Shown: one piece after another, positions 22,046 through 28,914 of the stretch
Numbering within the stretch: the stretch's first letter is position 1
Layout of the letters: the number at the start of each line of letters is the position of its first letter
Virus record (IMG/VR): IMGVR_UViG_3300042914_000356
Coordinates: 1-31,745 of that record
Source of the DNA: a virus
Reading direction: 5' to 3' (one strand)
Length of the DNA: 31,745 nt
Notes under the pieces: model-generated
The model's database searches: none
The model's input: only the letters and a program-made list of their open reading frames with translations
What the model was told of the DNA's origin: nothing
Made by a program: the position numbers and the translations under genes

Positions 22046-22472
22046 TTAGTCTTGATTTAATTCTGTTGTGCATTGCCGTCTCAAACTTCATGTTGATGTC
22101 TAAATAGTCTCCTATCATATCTCTGCCGTGAATGACTGTACTGTGGTCACGGTTTAAATATAGTCCGATTTTCTTGAGTGACTGATTTAGTTCGTTGTAT
22201 GCGAAGAAACAGAACATTGCTCTTGCTATTACATACTCACGCTTTCTTGATCGAGAAAAAAAGTCTTTAGGTATCACGTTGGACTCTTGACAAACTATTC
22301 TGAGCAGTTCATCAAAGTTCTTGTCTACCTTTTTTGTTTTCTGCTCAGGTTTAAGAATCATTTGTCTTAACTCTTGGATTTCTCTCTTAGCACTTTCAAG
22401 TTTGTTCTCGTAGGTTGTTTTTAACCTGGTGTGTGCTGCTTTTAATTTGATGTATTCGTATTCGTAGTTCAT
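21987..22472 (-). CDS. DnaA domain IV-like DNA-binding protein
   Basis: A 161-residue protein from the ATG at 22472 (MNYEYEYIKLKAAHTRLKTT), which overlaps the methyltransferase stop as ATGA. An in-frame start at 22508 would overlap more and looks less natural. Residues 1-55 are a charged coiled coil (TYENKLESAKREIQELRQMI). From about 65 the sequence follows DnaA domain IV: ELLRIVCQESNV, REYVIARAMFCFFAYNELN, LKKIGLYLNRDHSTVIHGRD. DHSTVIHG is the DnaA-box recognition signature. The AAA+ ATPase domain is absent. It may mark the phage origin for the helicase encoded upstream, or mimic or compete with host DnaA. Confidence 0.85.
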   Translation of the reverse strand: MNYEYEYIKLKAAHTRLKTTYENKLESAKREIQELRQMILKPEQKTKKVDKNFDELLRIVCQESNVIPKDFFSRSRKREYVIARAMFCFFAYNELNQSLKKIGLYLNRDHSTVIHGRDMIGDYLDINMKFETAMHNRIKSRLNAIPDNYLEEVTRISPYLS

Positions 22473-23101
22473 AGTAGTTTTCCTTGTATTAATCCTGGTT
22501 TGCTCCATTGTTGTGCCATTGCTTTAGCTATTCCTGGAAATGTTTGACTTCTTATTTTCCATCTTAAATCTCCTTTATTTAAGGCTTCAAAAAACCACAT
22601 TGGTTGTCTTTTCTTTTTACCAGTTTTCTTATCAATCCATTCTTTAAATTCTCCTTTTTGAACAATATTAGTTGCAGTTAATTTTGGTAAATTTTTTAAC
22701 CATAAACAAGTAGACTTTTGAAATGGGTCACCAAACTCATAAGGTTGGATTACTTGGTCATGTGGTCTTATATTACTTGAAATTATACCTAATGGGTTTT
22801 CGATTGCTATTTTATCAATAGGTGCTAACATCAAAGTCTTTACAAATTCTAAGGCTTCTTGTTGTCTACCGTCTTGCCTTTTTTTCTCAAAATGTGGTGC
22901 ACCACTTAATGCCAAATGTGTACATGGTGGGAATGCTATCATTAAATCCCATCCGTCATTGATAATATCAAACACATCACCAGTATAGTGTGGTCCAGGT
23001 ACATCAGTTGGCAATAGGTCGCAACTCATTGCATCGTGCCCAAGTTTAATAAATTCGTCACGAACCGCTCCGCTATATTCACAAGCTATTAAAACTCTCA
23101 T
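22469..23101 (-). CDS. DNA cytosine methyltransferase-like protein
   Basis: A 210-residue protein. Motif I is VLIACEYSGAVRDEFIKLGH (near residue 3). The PPC catalytic loop is IAFPPCTHLALSG near 54, and AIENPLGIISSNI near 99 replaces the usual ENV motif with ENP. The later FFEALNKGDLRWKIRSQTFP and GIAKAMAQQW match the last motifs. It is shorter than most 5-cytosine methyltransferases and has little room for a target-recognition domain. It could protect the phage genome against host restriction. It overlaps the helicase stop by ATGA. Confidence 0.83.
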   Translation of the reverse strand: MRVLIACEYSGAVRDEFIKLGHDAMSCDLLPTDVPGPHYTGDVFDIINDGWDLMIAFPPCTHLALSGAPHFEKKRQDGRQQEALEFVKTLMLAPIDKIAIENPLGIISSNIRPHDQVIQPYEFGDPFQKSTCLWLKNLPKLTATNIVQKGEFKEWIDKKTGKKKRQPMWFFEALNKGDLRWKIRSQTFPGIAKAMAQQWSKPGLIQGKLL

Positions 23102-24327
23102 AGTATTTCTTTATATCGTGTGTATCTTCCTTCAAATGACATCGGTACAGATACGCATTGCCCATGTCTATTCTTGCCTATAATTAACTCAGCATCCATT
23201 TCAATCTCAGGTTTATCATCTGAGTAGTACGCTGGTCTAAATGGAAATAAAACAATATCAGCATCCTGTTCAATTTGACCACTCTCTCTTAAGTCTGAAA
23301 GCATTGGTTTCTTTTCAGCTCGTTTTTCAGTTTCTCTTGAAAGTTGTGCGAGTGCTATTATTGTAATTCCTAACTCTTTAGCCAAAAGTTTAAGCGTTCT
23401 GCTAATGTGTGCAATCTCTTGCTCTCTTACTTTCTGATGGCTTTTAATTAATTGCATATAATCAATGAAAACTATATCAAGACCATGTTTAGCCTTATGT
23501 AGTTTTATCTTTGCTACAATGTCATTTATATCACTATTACTGCCATCGTCAAGAAAGAAGTCCATATTCATTCCGTAAAGTTGTTCTGTGATTTGTTTTA
23601 AATCAGATTCTGTTAATCTCGCACTTCTTATTTTGTAGTTTTCTACATTTGCAATAAACGAAAGATATCTTTTTGCAAGTTCCTCTTTAGACATCTCAAG
23701 AGAAATAAATAGAACCTTTGCAAGTTTACATGAGTCAATGGCAAGTGAAAGAGCAATGGCAGTTTTACCGCTTCCAGGTCTACCTGCTATTACAACCATG
23801 TTTCCTTTATTCCAACCTCCTATATATTTGTCAAGGTACTTCCATCCTGTGCTTATGCCTGTCATGTTTGTACCTCTTTGAACTGCCTCGTATAAAGTGT
23901 CAATTACTGTACCTGCTACTGAAGAAATTACTTTTGCTTTCTGACCAACACTTACGGTGTTTTCTTGAAGCATTAAATTTATGTCGCTTATTATTTCGTT
24001 TAAATCACGGTCATAATTAAAATAAGCCATCTTAGACTGTATGTTGTTTTTCTTGTAAGCAATCTCAATCTGAAGAATCTCTTTTTCTAAATTGACGTTT
24101 GTAGTTACATAATTTTGCATTGTTGAAATTTCTCTAATGTGTTCACGATGGCGTAAACCAACAGAGGATAAACTTACAGGCTCATTACTCATATATAACT
24201 CTTGCATTGTAGTTACAACGTCTTTTCTAAATGAGCTAAACCATTGAGGGTTTAATTTCATTATAAAGTTGTGTGCATCAGGATAAAGAAACATTTGTCC
24301 TATTATGCTATTTTCTATTTCAATCAT
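23098..24327 (-). CDS. Replicative DNA helicase, DnaB family
   Basis: A 409-residue hexameric helicase. The N-terminal domain (MIEIENSIIGQMFLYPDAHN) is short but recognisable. Walker A is VVIAGRPGSGKTAIALSLA near residue 178. LFISLEMSKEELAKRYLS near 205, DIVFIDYMQLIKSH near 283, and ALAQLSRETEKR then LSDLRESGQIEQDADIVLFP near 345 are the standard DnaB motifs. The loading partner is probably the DUF6291-like product just upstream, whose gene overlaps this one by 8 bases. No DNA polymerase or primase is seen, so the phage relies on the host replisome. Confidence 0.95.
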   Translation of the reverse strand: MIEIENSIIGQMFLYPDAHNFIMKLNPQWFSSFRKDVVTTMQELYMSNEPVSLSSVGLRHREHIREISTMQNYVTTNVNLEKEILQIEIAYKKNNIQSKMAYFNYDRDLNEIISDINLMLQENTVSVGQKAKVISSVAGTVIDTLYEAVQRGTNMTGISTGWKYLDKYIGGWNKGNMVVIAGRPGSGKTAIALSLAIDSCKLAKVLFISLEMSKEELAKRYLSFIANVENYKIRSARLTESDLKQITEQLYGMNMDFFLDDGSNSDINDIVAKIKLHKAKHGLDIVFIDYMQLIKSHQKVREQEIAHISRTLKLLAKELGITIIALAQLSRETEKRAEKKPMLSDLRESGQIEQDADIVLFPFRPAYYSDDKPEIEMDAELIIGKNRHGQCVSVPMSFEGRYTRYKEIL

Positions 24328-24880
24328 CTAATGTTGCTCTTTTATGTGTTATCGTTGGTGTTTGCAAAGTTATCTTTTTTGGTGGATAAATACCGCTGTA
24401 ATTATTTGCTATGCTATACTCTACAGCGTTTTTAAAGTCTAAAGGGTTTGGATAATCTTTAACGATTGTTTTCTTTAATGCTTCAAGTCCAGTAGGTTTA
24501 TACGTTTGCTTTTTCTCTTTCTTGTACTGTAACCATAAATTTAAACTCTCTTTGTATTCTTTTACATTATCATTATCATTTACATTAGCTTTTACTTTGC
24601 TTTCGTTTAGGTTATGTTTAGGTTCTATTTTGGTTTCAGTTAGGTTTTCTTTTGCTTTCTTTGGTCTACCTCCTTTATTGCCATTTGCATACTTACGCAA
24701 ATTTGCATCTAATTGAGGTTTAATAAGTTTGAAAATTGTAGATGGCAAACCACTTAAATCAATTTGATTCTGGTTTAATCCGTACTCAAAAACTGCTTCC
24801 CAAACTTTCGCTTGGTGTAGTGGCTCAAGCTCTTTGATAGCATCATAGAACGAGCGGTAAATTATCATTGACTCTCTCAT
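24320..24880 (-). CDS. DUF6291-like replication protein, candidate initiator or helicase loader
   Basis: A 186-residue protein starting MRESMIIYRSFYDAIKELEP. Residues 1-60 follow the DUF6291 pattern (KVWEAVFEYGLNQN, STIFKLIKPQLDANLRKYAN), ending in a basic GNKGGRPKK. A low-complexity lysine- and asparagine-rich linker (KVKANVNDNDNVKEYKESLN) and a C-terminal helical region (KPTGLEALKKTIVKDYPNPL) follow. The family commonly precedes helicases in phages of low-GC hosts, which suggests an initiator or loader role. The start ATG carries GAGAGAG and is preceded by the structured leader and two mini-ORFs. Confidence 0.78.
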   Translation of the reverse strand: MRESMIIYRSFYDAIKELEPLHQAKVWEAVFEYGLNQNQIDLSGLPSTIFKLIKPQLDANLRKYANGNKGGRPKKAKENLTETKIEPKHNLNESKVKANVNDNDNVKEYKESLNLWLQYKKEKKQTYKPTGLEALKKTIVKDYPNPLDFKNAVEYSIANNYSGIYPPKKITLQTPTITHKRATLDD

Positions 24881-24897
24881 AAATAAAAAATGCCCAT
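24877..24897 (-). other. Mini-ORF 2, six codons, coupled to the DUF6291-like start
   Basis: ATG at 24897, then MGIFYL and a TGA that overlaps the ATG at 24880 (ATGA). It lies just after hairpin B. It may couple translation into the downstream gene. No start-site motif is visible. Confidence 0.4.
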
Positions 24898-24901
24898 AGA
24901 A

Positions 24902-24926
24902 AATAGATGTGAGAGAGACATCTATT
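24902..24926 (-). repeat. Hairpin B with CTCTCTC loop
   Basis: Reading minus, AATAGATGT-CTCTCTC-ACATCTATT forms a perfect 9-bp stem and a 7-base loop. A TTTTC run follows at once, so it could act as a weak terminator. The loop is the exact complement of hairpin A's loop and of GAGAGAG at the downstream start codon. Confidence 0.82.
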
Positions 24927-24928
24927 AA

Positions 24929-24967
24929 CTACAGGCAAATATCTTTTAACTTAACCATCTCTCTCAT
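24929..24967 (-). other. Mini-ORF 1, twelve codons, in the leader
   Basis: ATG at 24967, encoding MREMVKLKDICL, with the stop TAG at 24931-24929, two bases before hairpin B. Its first codons (ATG AGA GAG) copy those of the real gene at 24880. The position of the stop means a ribosome finishing it would cover the base of hairpin B, as in translational attenuators. Confidence 0.4.
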
Positions 24968-24971
24968 GGTT
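24953..24971 (-). repeat. Hairpin A with GAGAGAG loop
   Basis: Reading minus, AACCAT-GAGAGAG-ATGGTT forms a perfect 6-bp stem with a 7-base loop. The loop is perfectly complementary to hairpin B's loop, 33 bases further on. The ATG of mini-ORF 1 is at the stem-loop boundary. Confidence 0.78.
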
Positions 24972-25036
24972 GTGTTTCGCTATTTACAAAAAGAGAGGCA
25001 GCAGGTGTTATTACTACCCCTCCGATTTGGTGTATG

Positions 25037-25066
25037 CAAATATAGTTAATTATTTTATAATTGCAA
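25037..25066 (-). promoter_or_regulatory. Promoter of the replication operon
   Basis: Reading minus, TTG (25066-25064), a 19-base spacer, then TATATTTG (25044-25037), a close fit to the Bacteroidota TTG-N19-TAnnTTTG form. The -33 region lies in a 14-bp perfect palindrome, ATAATTGCAATTAT (25057-25070), a possible operator. It opens a leader of about 150 bases before the DUF6291-like gene. Confidence 0.75.
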
Positions 25067-25696
25067 TTATCTACCATTTTCTTTGTGCCATTTTCGGTGG
25101 CATTGTCCACATAAAGTAACCCCATTGTTTACATCAAATCTTAATGATTCATTGTCTTTATAAGGCTTTATATGGTGAGCGTGTAAATCATAGACGCTAT
25201 TACATTCAGTACATTTACCATCCCTTAACTTTACCATAGACGCCCAAGCAACTTGATTAAATCCTCTTTTATTTTTAGACGTTTTTGGAGTTACACTCTT
25301 TTTATAAATCTGTTTTAAAACTACTGTTTTAGGCTTTATTTCTAATAACCAATTTAATTCATTTACAACGCGACTTAAAACTTGGGTAGATGATTCAGTA
25401 TTTACATTGGATAATCTTATATGTGCATCAGTTGGTTCAAATGCTACTAATGGTATTAAATCTCGTTCATAGAATTCTTCATCTTCTTCAGACCAAACTT
25501 CTTCTTGGTGTATAATACCTTCATAATCAAATATTTCGCAGCAATTATAAACATCGTGTAAATCCTTAAATAAATGAGCATATTTAGTTGGAACTGCAAT
25601 AGCCTCTAATTCTGGACCACCAAAATAATCCTGTATTGTAATTAAATAATCTTGATACTCGTATTGCTCAAATACCTTTATTTCAACTACTGGCAT
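25067..25696 (-). CDS. HNH endonuclease with uncharacterised N-terminal domain
   Basis: A 209-residue protein. Residues 1-140 (MPVVEIKVFEQYEYQDYLIT, EEVWSEEDEEFYERDLIPLV and so on) match no family I know. The C-terminal 65 residues form an HNH nuclease: FNQVAWASMVKLRDGKCTEC, DLHAHHIKPYKDN, and NNGVTLCGQCHRKWHKENG provide two CxxC zinc pairs and the active-site histidines. It could be a homing-like nuclease or a defence/counter-defence enzyme. Its stop codon lies inside the palindrome of the next promoter. Confidence 0.82.
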   Translation of the reverse strand: MPVVEIKVFEQYEYQDYLITIQDYFGGPELEAIAVPTKYAHLFKDLHDVYNCCEIFDYEGIIHQEEVWSEEDEEFYERDLIPLVAFEPTDAHIRLSNVNTESSTQVLSRVVNELNWLLEIKPKTVVLKQIYKKSVTPKTSKNKRGFNQVAWASMVKLRDGKCTECNSVYDLHAHHIKPYKDNESLRFDVNNGVTLCGQCHRKWHKENGR

Positions 25697-25697
25697 A

Positions 25698-25910
25698 TCA
25701 TTCTTCTTTATTTTCCAACTGAATGAACCCAGTATGTCGATTACTTCCCATTTCTTTTAAAAATTGCACTTCTACTTTTGCGGAGTTAATGATTACCTGT
25801 GCAACCTCGCTGATTGCTCTTGCCTTCTCTATTTCCATGTCTCCGTCTTTAAGCATTTCAATAGTTTCAAATAGATGATGTCTCAGGTCTTGAATTTTGT
25901 CTTTTGCCAT
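25698..25910 (-). CDS. Conserved small phage protein, unknown
   Basis: A 70-residue helical protein (MAKDKIQDLRHHLFETIEML, KDGDMEIEKARAISEVAQVI, then INSAKVEVQFLKEMG and a short tail). The DLRHHLFETIEMLKDG pattern with the following AxxISEVAQVIINSAK helix is common in phages of many hosts; no function is established. It overlaps the HNH gene before it by 44 bases, and the next HNH gene starts one base after its stop. Confidence 0.78.
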   Translation of the reverse strand: MAKDKIQDLRHHLFETIEMLKDGDMEIEKARAISEVAQVIINSAKVEVQFLKEMGSNRHTGFIQLENKEE

Positions 25911-26496
25911 GTTCTGTTATTATTCTTGTTATGTTCTTTTTTAAATGTATTACTTCTTGTAATTCTTCAGGTAAATGTACCCAGTGGTTACGTTGCATGT
26001 GTTCCTGACGTGAAATTAGTTTTAGATTTGAGATATCCAAGTTTCGTGGATTCCTGTCTAAAAATATTACTACTTCGTAAGGATCTAATTTAACGCCGTG
26101 ATGCTCTTCGTATATTATTCTATGCTTTGCTCTATACTTGCCGTTGTGCTTTATTTCAATGTAGCCGTCTTTGCTTATCCTTTCTGTGCCTTCAGGTTTC
26201 CAATTATGAGGCTTGTGACCTTTTGGAAACTGAGTTTCTTTGCCACCTATTTGAATGCCCTTTTTACCTTTGTTCCAGCTTGTCATACCCTTTTTAAATT
26301 GAGTAGGTACATTTGGCTTGACATTGTAGCAATTAGCTTTCTTAAACTCTTCTGAACGTGCTATGTTGTAACGCTGAGCAGCACAGTAAACAACGTGTCT
26401 CTTTACTCCAAAGAATTGACAAATTTCGTCAATGTGAGTGTCAATGTATAGCTCTCTCAGTTTATCAATTTTCTCTGGTGTCCACCGAAATCTCAT
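25867..26496 (-). CDS. HNH endonuclease with N-terminal helix-turn-helix
   Basis: A 209-residue protein. Residues 1-50 look like a helix-turn-helix (WTPEKIDKLRELYIDTHIDE, ICQFFGVKRHVVYCAAQRYN). A basic linker with FKKGMTSWNKGKKG near residue 68 follows, then the HNH core: YIEIKHNGKYRAKHRIIYEE near 112, HHGVKLDPYEVVIFLDRNPR near 132, and LDISNLKLISRQEHMQRNHW. This composition is typical of phage homing-type or accessory endonucleases that cut intron-less relatives. It overlaps the upstream gene by 32 bases. Activity is likely, its target unknown. Confidence 0.83.
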   Translation of the reverse strand: MRFRWTPEKIDKLRELYIDTHIDEICQFFGVKRHVVYCAAQRYNIARSEEFKKANCYNVKPNVPTQFKKGMTSWNKGKKGIQIGGKETQFPKGHKPHNWKPEGTERISKDGYIEIKHNGKYRAKHRIIYEEHHGVKLDPYEVVIFLDRNPRNLDISNLKLISRQEHMQRNHWVHLPEELQEVIHLKKNITRIITEHGKRQNSRPETSSI

Positions 26497-26788
26497 AGCC
26501 TAAATCTTGTTTAACCTTGTCCTGTTCTTCTAATCTCTTTTGATAGCGTTCACCTCGTAAATGAGGGTAGTGCATTTGCAGTTTACGTCTAATTCTTGAA
26601 ATGGTTGAAGCGTTTGTAACTTTACCCTGATAAAGCATATTGAAAAACTCATGCGTCTTGTAGGCGTAGCTATCGTTGTCGTTCATTTCCATTTTCCAAA
26701 ATTCAACGAGTAAAACATTGTCGTTGTTTCTCGCTTCTGAGTGATTCAGCAAAACTGCTGCTACTCTTTGTTCAATTAGTTTATTCAT
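26465..26788 (-). CDS. Putative DNA-binding protein of the early module
   Basis: A 107-residue product from the ATG at 26788 (MNKLIEQRVAAVLLNHSEAR). The longer frame to 26815 would overlap the previous gene more and adds odd residues. A helical region (NNDNVLLVEFWKMEMND) is followed by FFNMLYQGKVTNASTISRIR and a basic stretch (RRKLQMHYPHLRGERYQKRL), resembling a helix-turn-helix with a following basic helix. It could bind phage DNA. The start codon overlaps the end of the preceding gene by eight bases. Confidence 0.65.
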   Translation of the reverse strand: MNKLIEQRVAAVLLNHSEARNNDNVLLVEFWKMEMNDNDSYAYKTHEFFNMLYQGKVTNASTISRIRRKLQMHYPHLRGERYQKRLEEQDKVKQDLGYEISVDTREN

Positions 26789-26984
26789 AGTTTTCTTTAT
26801 AATAAGCAACCGCACAGTCTAACGCTATGTAAGGTTTACCTAACTCAATAGCGGAACTCTCGTGTGCCGTAATGATTTGATTCTTTTCCATTTCTTTAGC
26901 CTCTTTTAGATATTGGAAGCACTCCATTCTTGTCGGCTCTGTATTGACTAACTTGTCAAATATGTATTCTACGGCAGTCATCAT
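26781..26984 (-). CDS. Conserved small phage protein
   Basis: A 67-residue acidic-helical protein (MMTAVEYIFDKLVNTEPTRM, then QYLKEAKEMEKNQIITAHES, ending AYYKENYE). The KEMEKNQIITA helix is one I recall from many Bacteroidota phages and prophages. Function is unknown. It overlaps the previous gene as ATGA. Confidence 0.7.
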   Translation of the reverse strand: MMTAVEYIFDKLVNTEPTRMECFQYLKEAKEMEKNQIITAHESSAIELGKPYIALDCAVAYYKENYE

Positions 26985-27208
26985 AGTTTTAATTTACCTC
27001 TGTACATTGTTTTTCTAACTTTAGCCTGGTGCTTCATTACCTCGTTAAAGTGAGCAGGATCAACATATGGTCTTTCCTGCTCTTGGAATGGTTCAGCTTC
27101 TTTTTGCTCTTGGTTAAACTCTTGTACCTTAATTGCAAGATACCATAGTAAGTACGCTATTGCAAAGAATAGAATACAAACGATTTGAAAATAGTGGTGT
27201 TGTGTCAT
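26981..27208 (-). CDS. Small single-pass membrane protein
   Basis: A 75-residue protein. A short start (MTQHHYF) leads into a membrane segment (QIVCILFFAIAYLLWYLAI, about residues 8-26) and then a charged cytoplasmic tail (KVQEFNQEQKEAEPFQEQER) with an HFNEVMKHQAKVRKTMYRGK end. An early membrane protein of this kind may affect host envelope or block superinfection, but nothing specific can be read. Coupled by ATGA to its upstream gene. Confidence 0.68.
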   Translation of the reverse strand: MTQHHYFQIVCILFFAIAYLLWYLAIKVQEFNQEQKEAEPFQEQERPYVDPAHFNEVMKHQAKVRKTMYRGKLKL

Positions 27209-27468
27209 AATCTTAAACCTTGTCTTGTTGAGTAACTTATTTGTTCTAATTCATTTTTAAATGAAATGGCATCAGATGAATTCCAATGACCAGTTAAATC
27301 TAAAAATTCAGAAATGTAATGCTCACCATAATTTAGTCCGTATGAACTACTTGCGTCTTGCATCCACATTAAAATTTTTAATACGCTTTCCGTTCTTGAC
27401 GAAACGATGATTTGTTCAGCAGTTAAATGCTGCTTGATTTCTTTTGCTACTTGATAAAGTGGTTTCAT
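27205..27468 (-). CDS. Early-module hypothetical protein
   Basis: An 87-residue protein with MKPLYQVAKEIKQHLTAEQI, then VSSRTESVLKILMWMQDASS and a helical end (SFKNELEQISYSTRQGLRL). It is mixed helix with no known motif. It follows the 237-residue gene by 12 bases, so probably shares its promoter at 28198. Confidence 0.68.
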   Translation of the reverse strand: MKPLYQVAKEIKQHLTAEQIIVSSRTESVLKILMWMQDASSSYGLNYGEHYISEFLDLTGHWNSSDAISFKNELEQISYSTRQGLRL

Positions 27469-27479
27469 AATTCAATTTT

Positions 27480-28193
27480 TTATGCTATTCTGATTTGTTG
27501 TTCAATTTCACCTCCATAGTTAAATGTATTGAAAACCTCCAATACTTTTACTTCAATTTTCTTTCCTTTTGTTTTTTGTGCTTTCCCATTCACAAAAGGC
27601 ATAAGGTATGGGTACATCCCGTTTACTGCTTTTACTCCGCCACAAAGAACTTTTAAAATAGTATCTCCCAATTTCGCTTCTGTCCAACACTCGGTGTAAT
27701 TATCGTCTGCGTTATATCCATTTTTTGAAAATTCTAATTCAATCACATCGCCAACTTTTACCGTTTGTGCTTTTTCTATTTCAATATGCTTTTGCTTTTC
27801 AATAGCTTCGATGTGTGCAATATATTTCGGGTGATTAGTAATGTATGGCATATTATATTTTTCTGCACTCCAAAGGCAATAGTTGAAGTCAACATTCATT
27901 ACATCATCTATCAAATTATCCGCATATTTACCAGCCCAAAAGTAATTGTTTGGTAAATCGAATTTTTCATTACGAGTAAACGAGCTTGTACCTCTCAATT
28001 CGTTATCTATTTCAACATTTGGGAATAAGGATTTCACTTTGTCAATATCTCTTGAAATGTTTTTGATGTAGTAATATTTGTGTTCAACACAAGTCTTATG
28101 GTATTTACCATAACTATCTTGTTTATGTTGTGTAACCGCTTCGTAATTCCAAAGAGTATAAAACTGTGTTGCAAATCCGATTATCTTTTCCAT
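27480..28193 (-). CDS. 237-residue protein of unknown function with its own promoter
   Basis: Begins MEKIIGFATQFYTLWNYEAV. The first 110 residues are rich in tyrosine and aromatic residues (HKYYYIKNISRDIDKVKSLF). The C-terminal part (KVGDVIELEFSKNGYNADDN, LCGGVKAVNGMYPYLMP, KKIEVKVLEVFNTFNYGG) is beta-rich and looks like an OB-type domain. I recall similar proteins in Bacteroidota mobile elements but know no function. The ATG lies four bases after a near-perfect promoter, suggesting leaderless or near-leaderless expression. The OB-like reading is tentative. Confidence 0.72.
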   Translation of the reverse strand: MEKIIGFATQFYTLWNYEAVTQHKQDSYGKYHKTCVEHKYYYIKNISRDIDKVKSLFPNVEIDNELRGTSSFTRNEKFDLPNNYFWAGKYADNLIDDVMNVDFNYCLWSAEKYNMPYITNHPKYIAHIEAIEKQKHIEIEKAQTVKVGDVIELEFSKNGYNADDNYTECWTEAKLGDTILKVLCGGVKAVNGMYPYLMPFVNGKAQKTKGKKIEVKVLEVFNTFNYGGEIEQQIRIA

Positions 28194-28197
28194 GATT

Positions 28198-28228
28198 CAA
28201 AGATACTACTAAAAACTATAAACGCAAA
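28198..28228 (-). promoter_or_regulatory. Near-perfect Bacteroidota promoter upstream of the 237-residue gene
   Basis: Reading minus, TTTG (28228-28225), a 19-base spacer, then TATCTTTG (28205-28198), four bases before the ATG at 28193. The same TATCTTTG-N4-ATGGAA arrangement is present at 29867. A transcription start close to the ATG is expected. Confidence 0.8.
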
Positions 28229-28238
28229 TATTTTTTTC

Positions 28239-28262
28239 TTTTTGCAATTATTTTTGCAATAT
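28239..28262 (-). repeat. Tandem 12-base repeat with TTGCAA near the promoter
   Basis: Two head-to-tail copies, TTTTTGCAATTA and TTTTTGCAATAT in the plus reading, lie just upstream of the -33 element. The TTGCAA core also forms the centre of the palindrome at 25057-25070. It is a candidate operator for an early regulator. Confidence 0.55.
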
Positions 28263-28263
28263 C

Positions 28264-28914
28264 TTACAATCTGATGACATTATTTAACAACTCAGCAGCA
28301 GCATTTAGCTTCTCGTCTATCTCGTCTTGGACTAAATGGCGTTCTATTTCCGCAACGTGAATGACCTTTCCTTGAGGCATTCGTGGATCGTAGGAAACAA
28401 AGTAGCCTTTATCTAAATCCGCTGCAATCATTCCTAACTGCATTTGCCAATAATACTCTGGATGCAAAGCCTTTAAACTATCGGCATCGTAGATAGTAAA
28501 GTTTTTTAGATGAATTGCTGAGTTGTAAGGGCATTTAATTTCTAAGATGGCATCTTTACTCAAGCCGTCAGGAGAATAGCCGCTATGGTCTCCGTATGGA
28601 ATAAATACATAGGTTTCGCCTCCGTAGTAGGTAAACTCATCAAATGTAATTCTTGAGAAATAGTTAAACGCATCTGCTTCGTGTTCTACTCCCCAAGTCA
28701 GAGCATCACCGTAAATTGCTTTGCGTTGTCCTGTGAGAATCTCTGCTGCTTTTTCGTAGACAAATGTCTCAGCAGTTTTGCTTAGTGTATCACCGCTGCG
28801 AGAACTTCCCATCAGCTTGTGTATCTCAGAGGCAGTAAAGCGAGATAGTCTCGCCTCCTGCCAAAGTTCTTCTTGTTGTGTCAAAATAATTTCCATCCCT
28901 TTGATATCATTCAT
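28264..28914 (-). CDS. YqaJ-like viral recombinase exonuclease
   Basis: A 216-residue PD-(D/E)XK nuclease. QEARLSRFTASEIHKLMGSS (residues 18-37) is the typical YqaJ start, YGDALTWGVEHEADAFNYFS near 64 the next. HSGYSPDGLSKDAILEIKCP near 109 holds the catalytic D...ExK, and YYWQMQLGMIAADLDKGYFV near 153 is the final motif. It would digest one strand of duplex ends and pass ssDNA to the annealing protein encoded just before it. The pair resembles lambda Exo and Bet. The start overlaps the ERF-type stop as ATGA. Confidence 0.92.
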   Translation of the reverse strand: MNDIKGMEIILTQQEELWQEARLSRFTASEIHKLMGSSRSGDTLSKTAETFVYEKAAEILTGQRKAIYGDALTWGVEHEADAFNYFSRITFDEFTYYGGETYVFIPYGDHSGYSPDGLSKDAILEIKCPYNSAIHLKNFTIYDADSLKALHPEYYWQMQLGMIAADLDKGYFVSYDPRMPQGKVIHVAEIERHLVQDEIDEKLNAAAELLNNVIRL

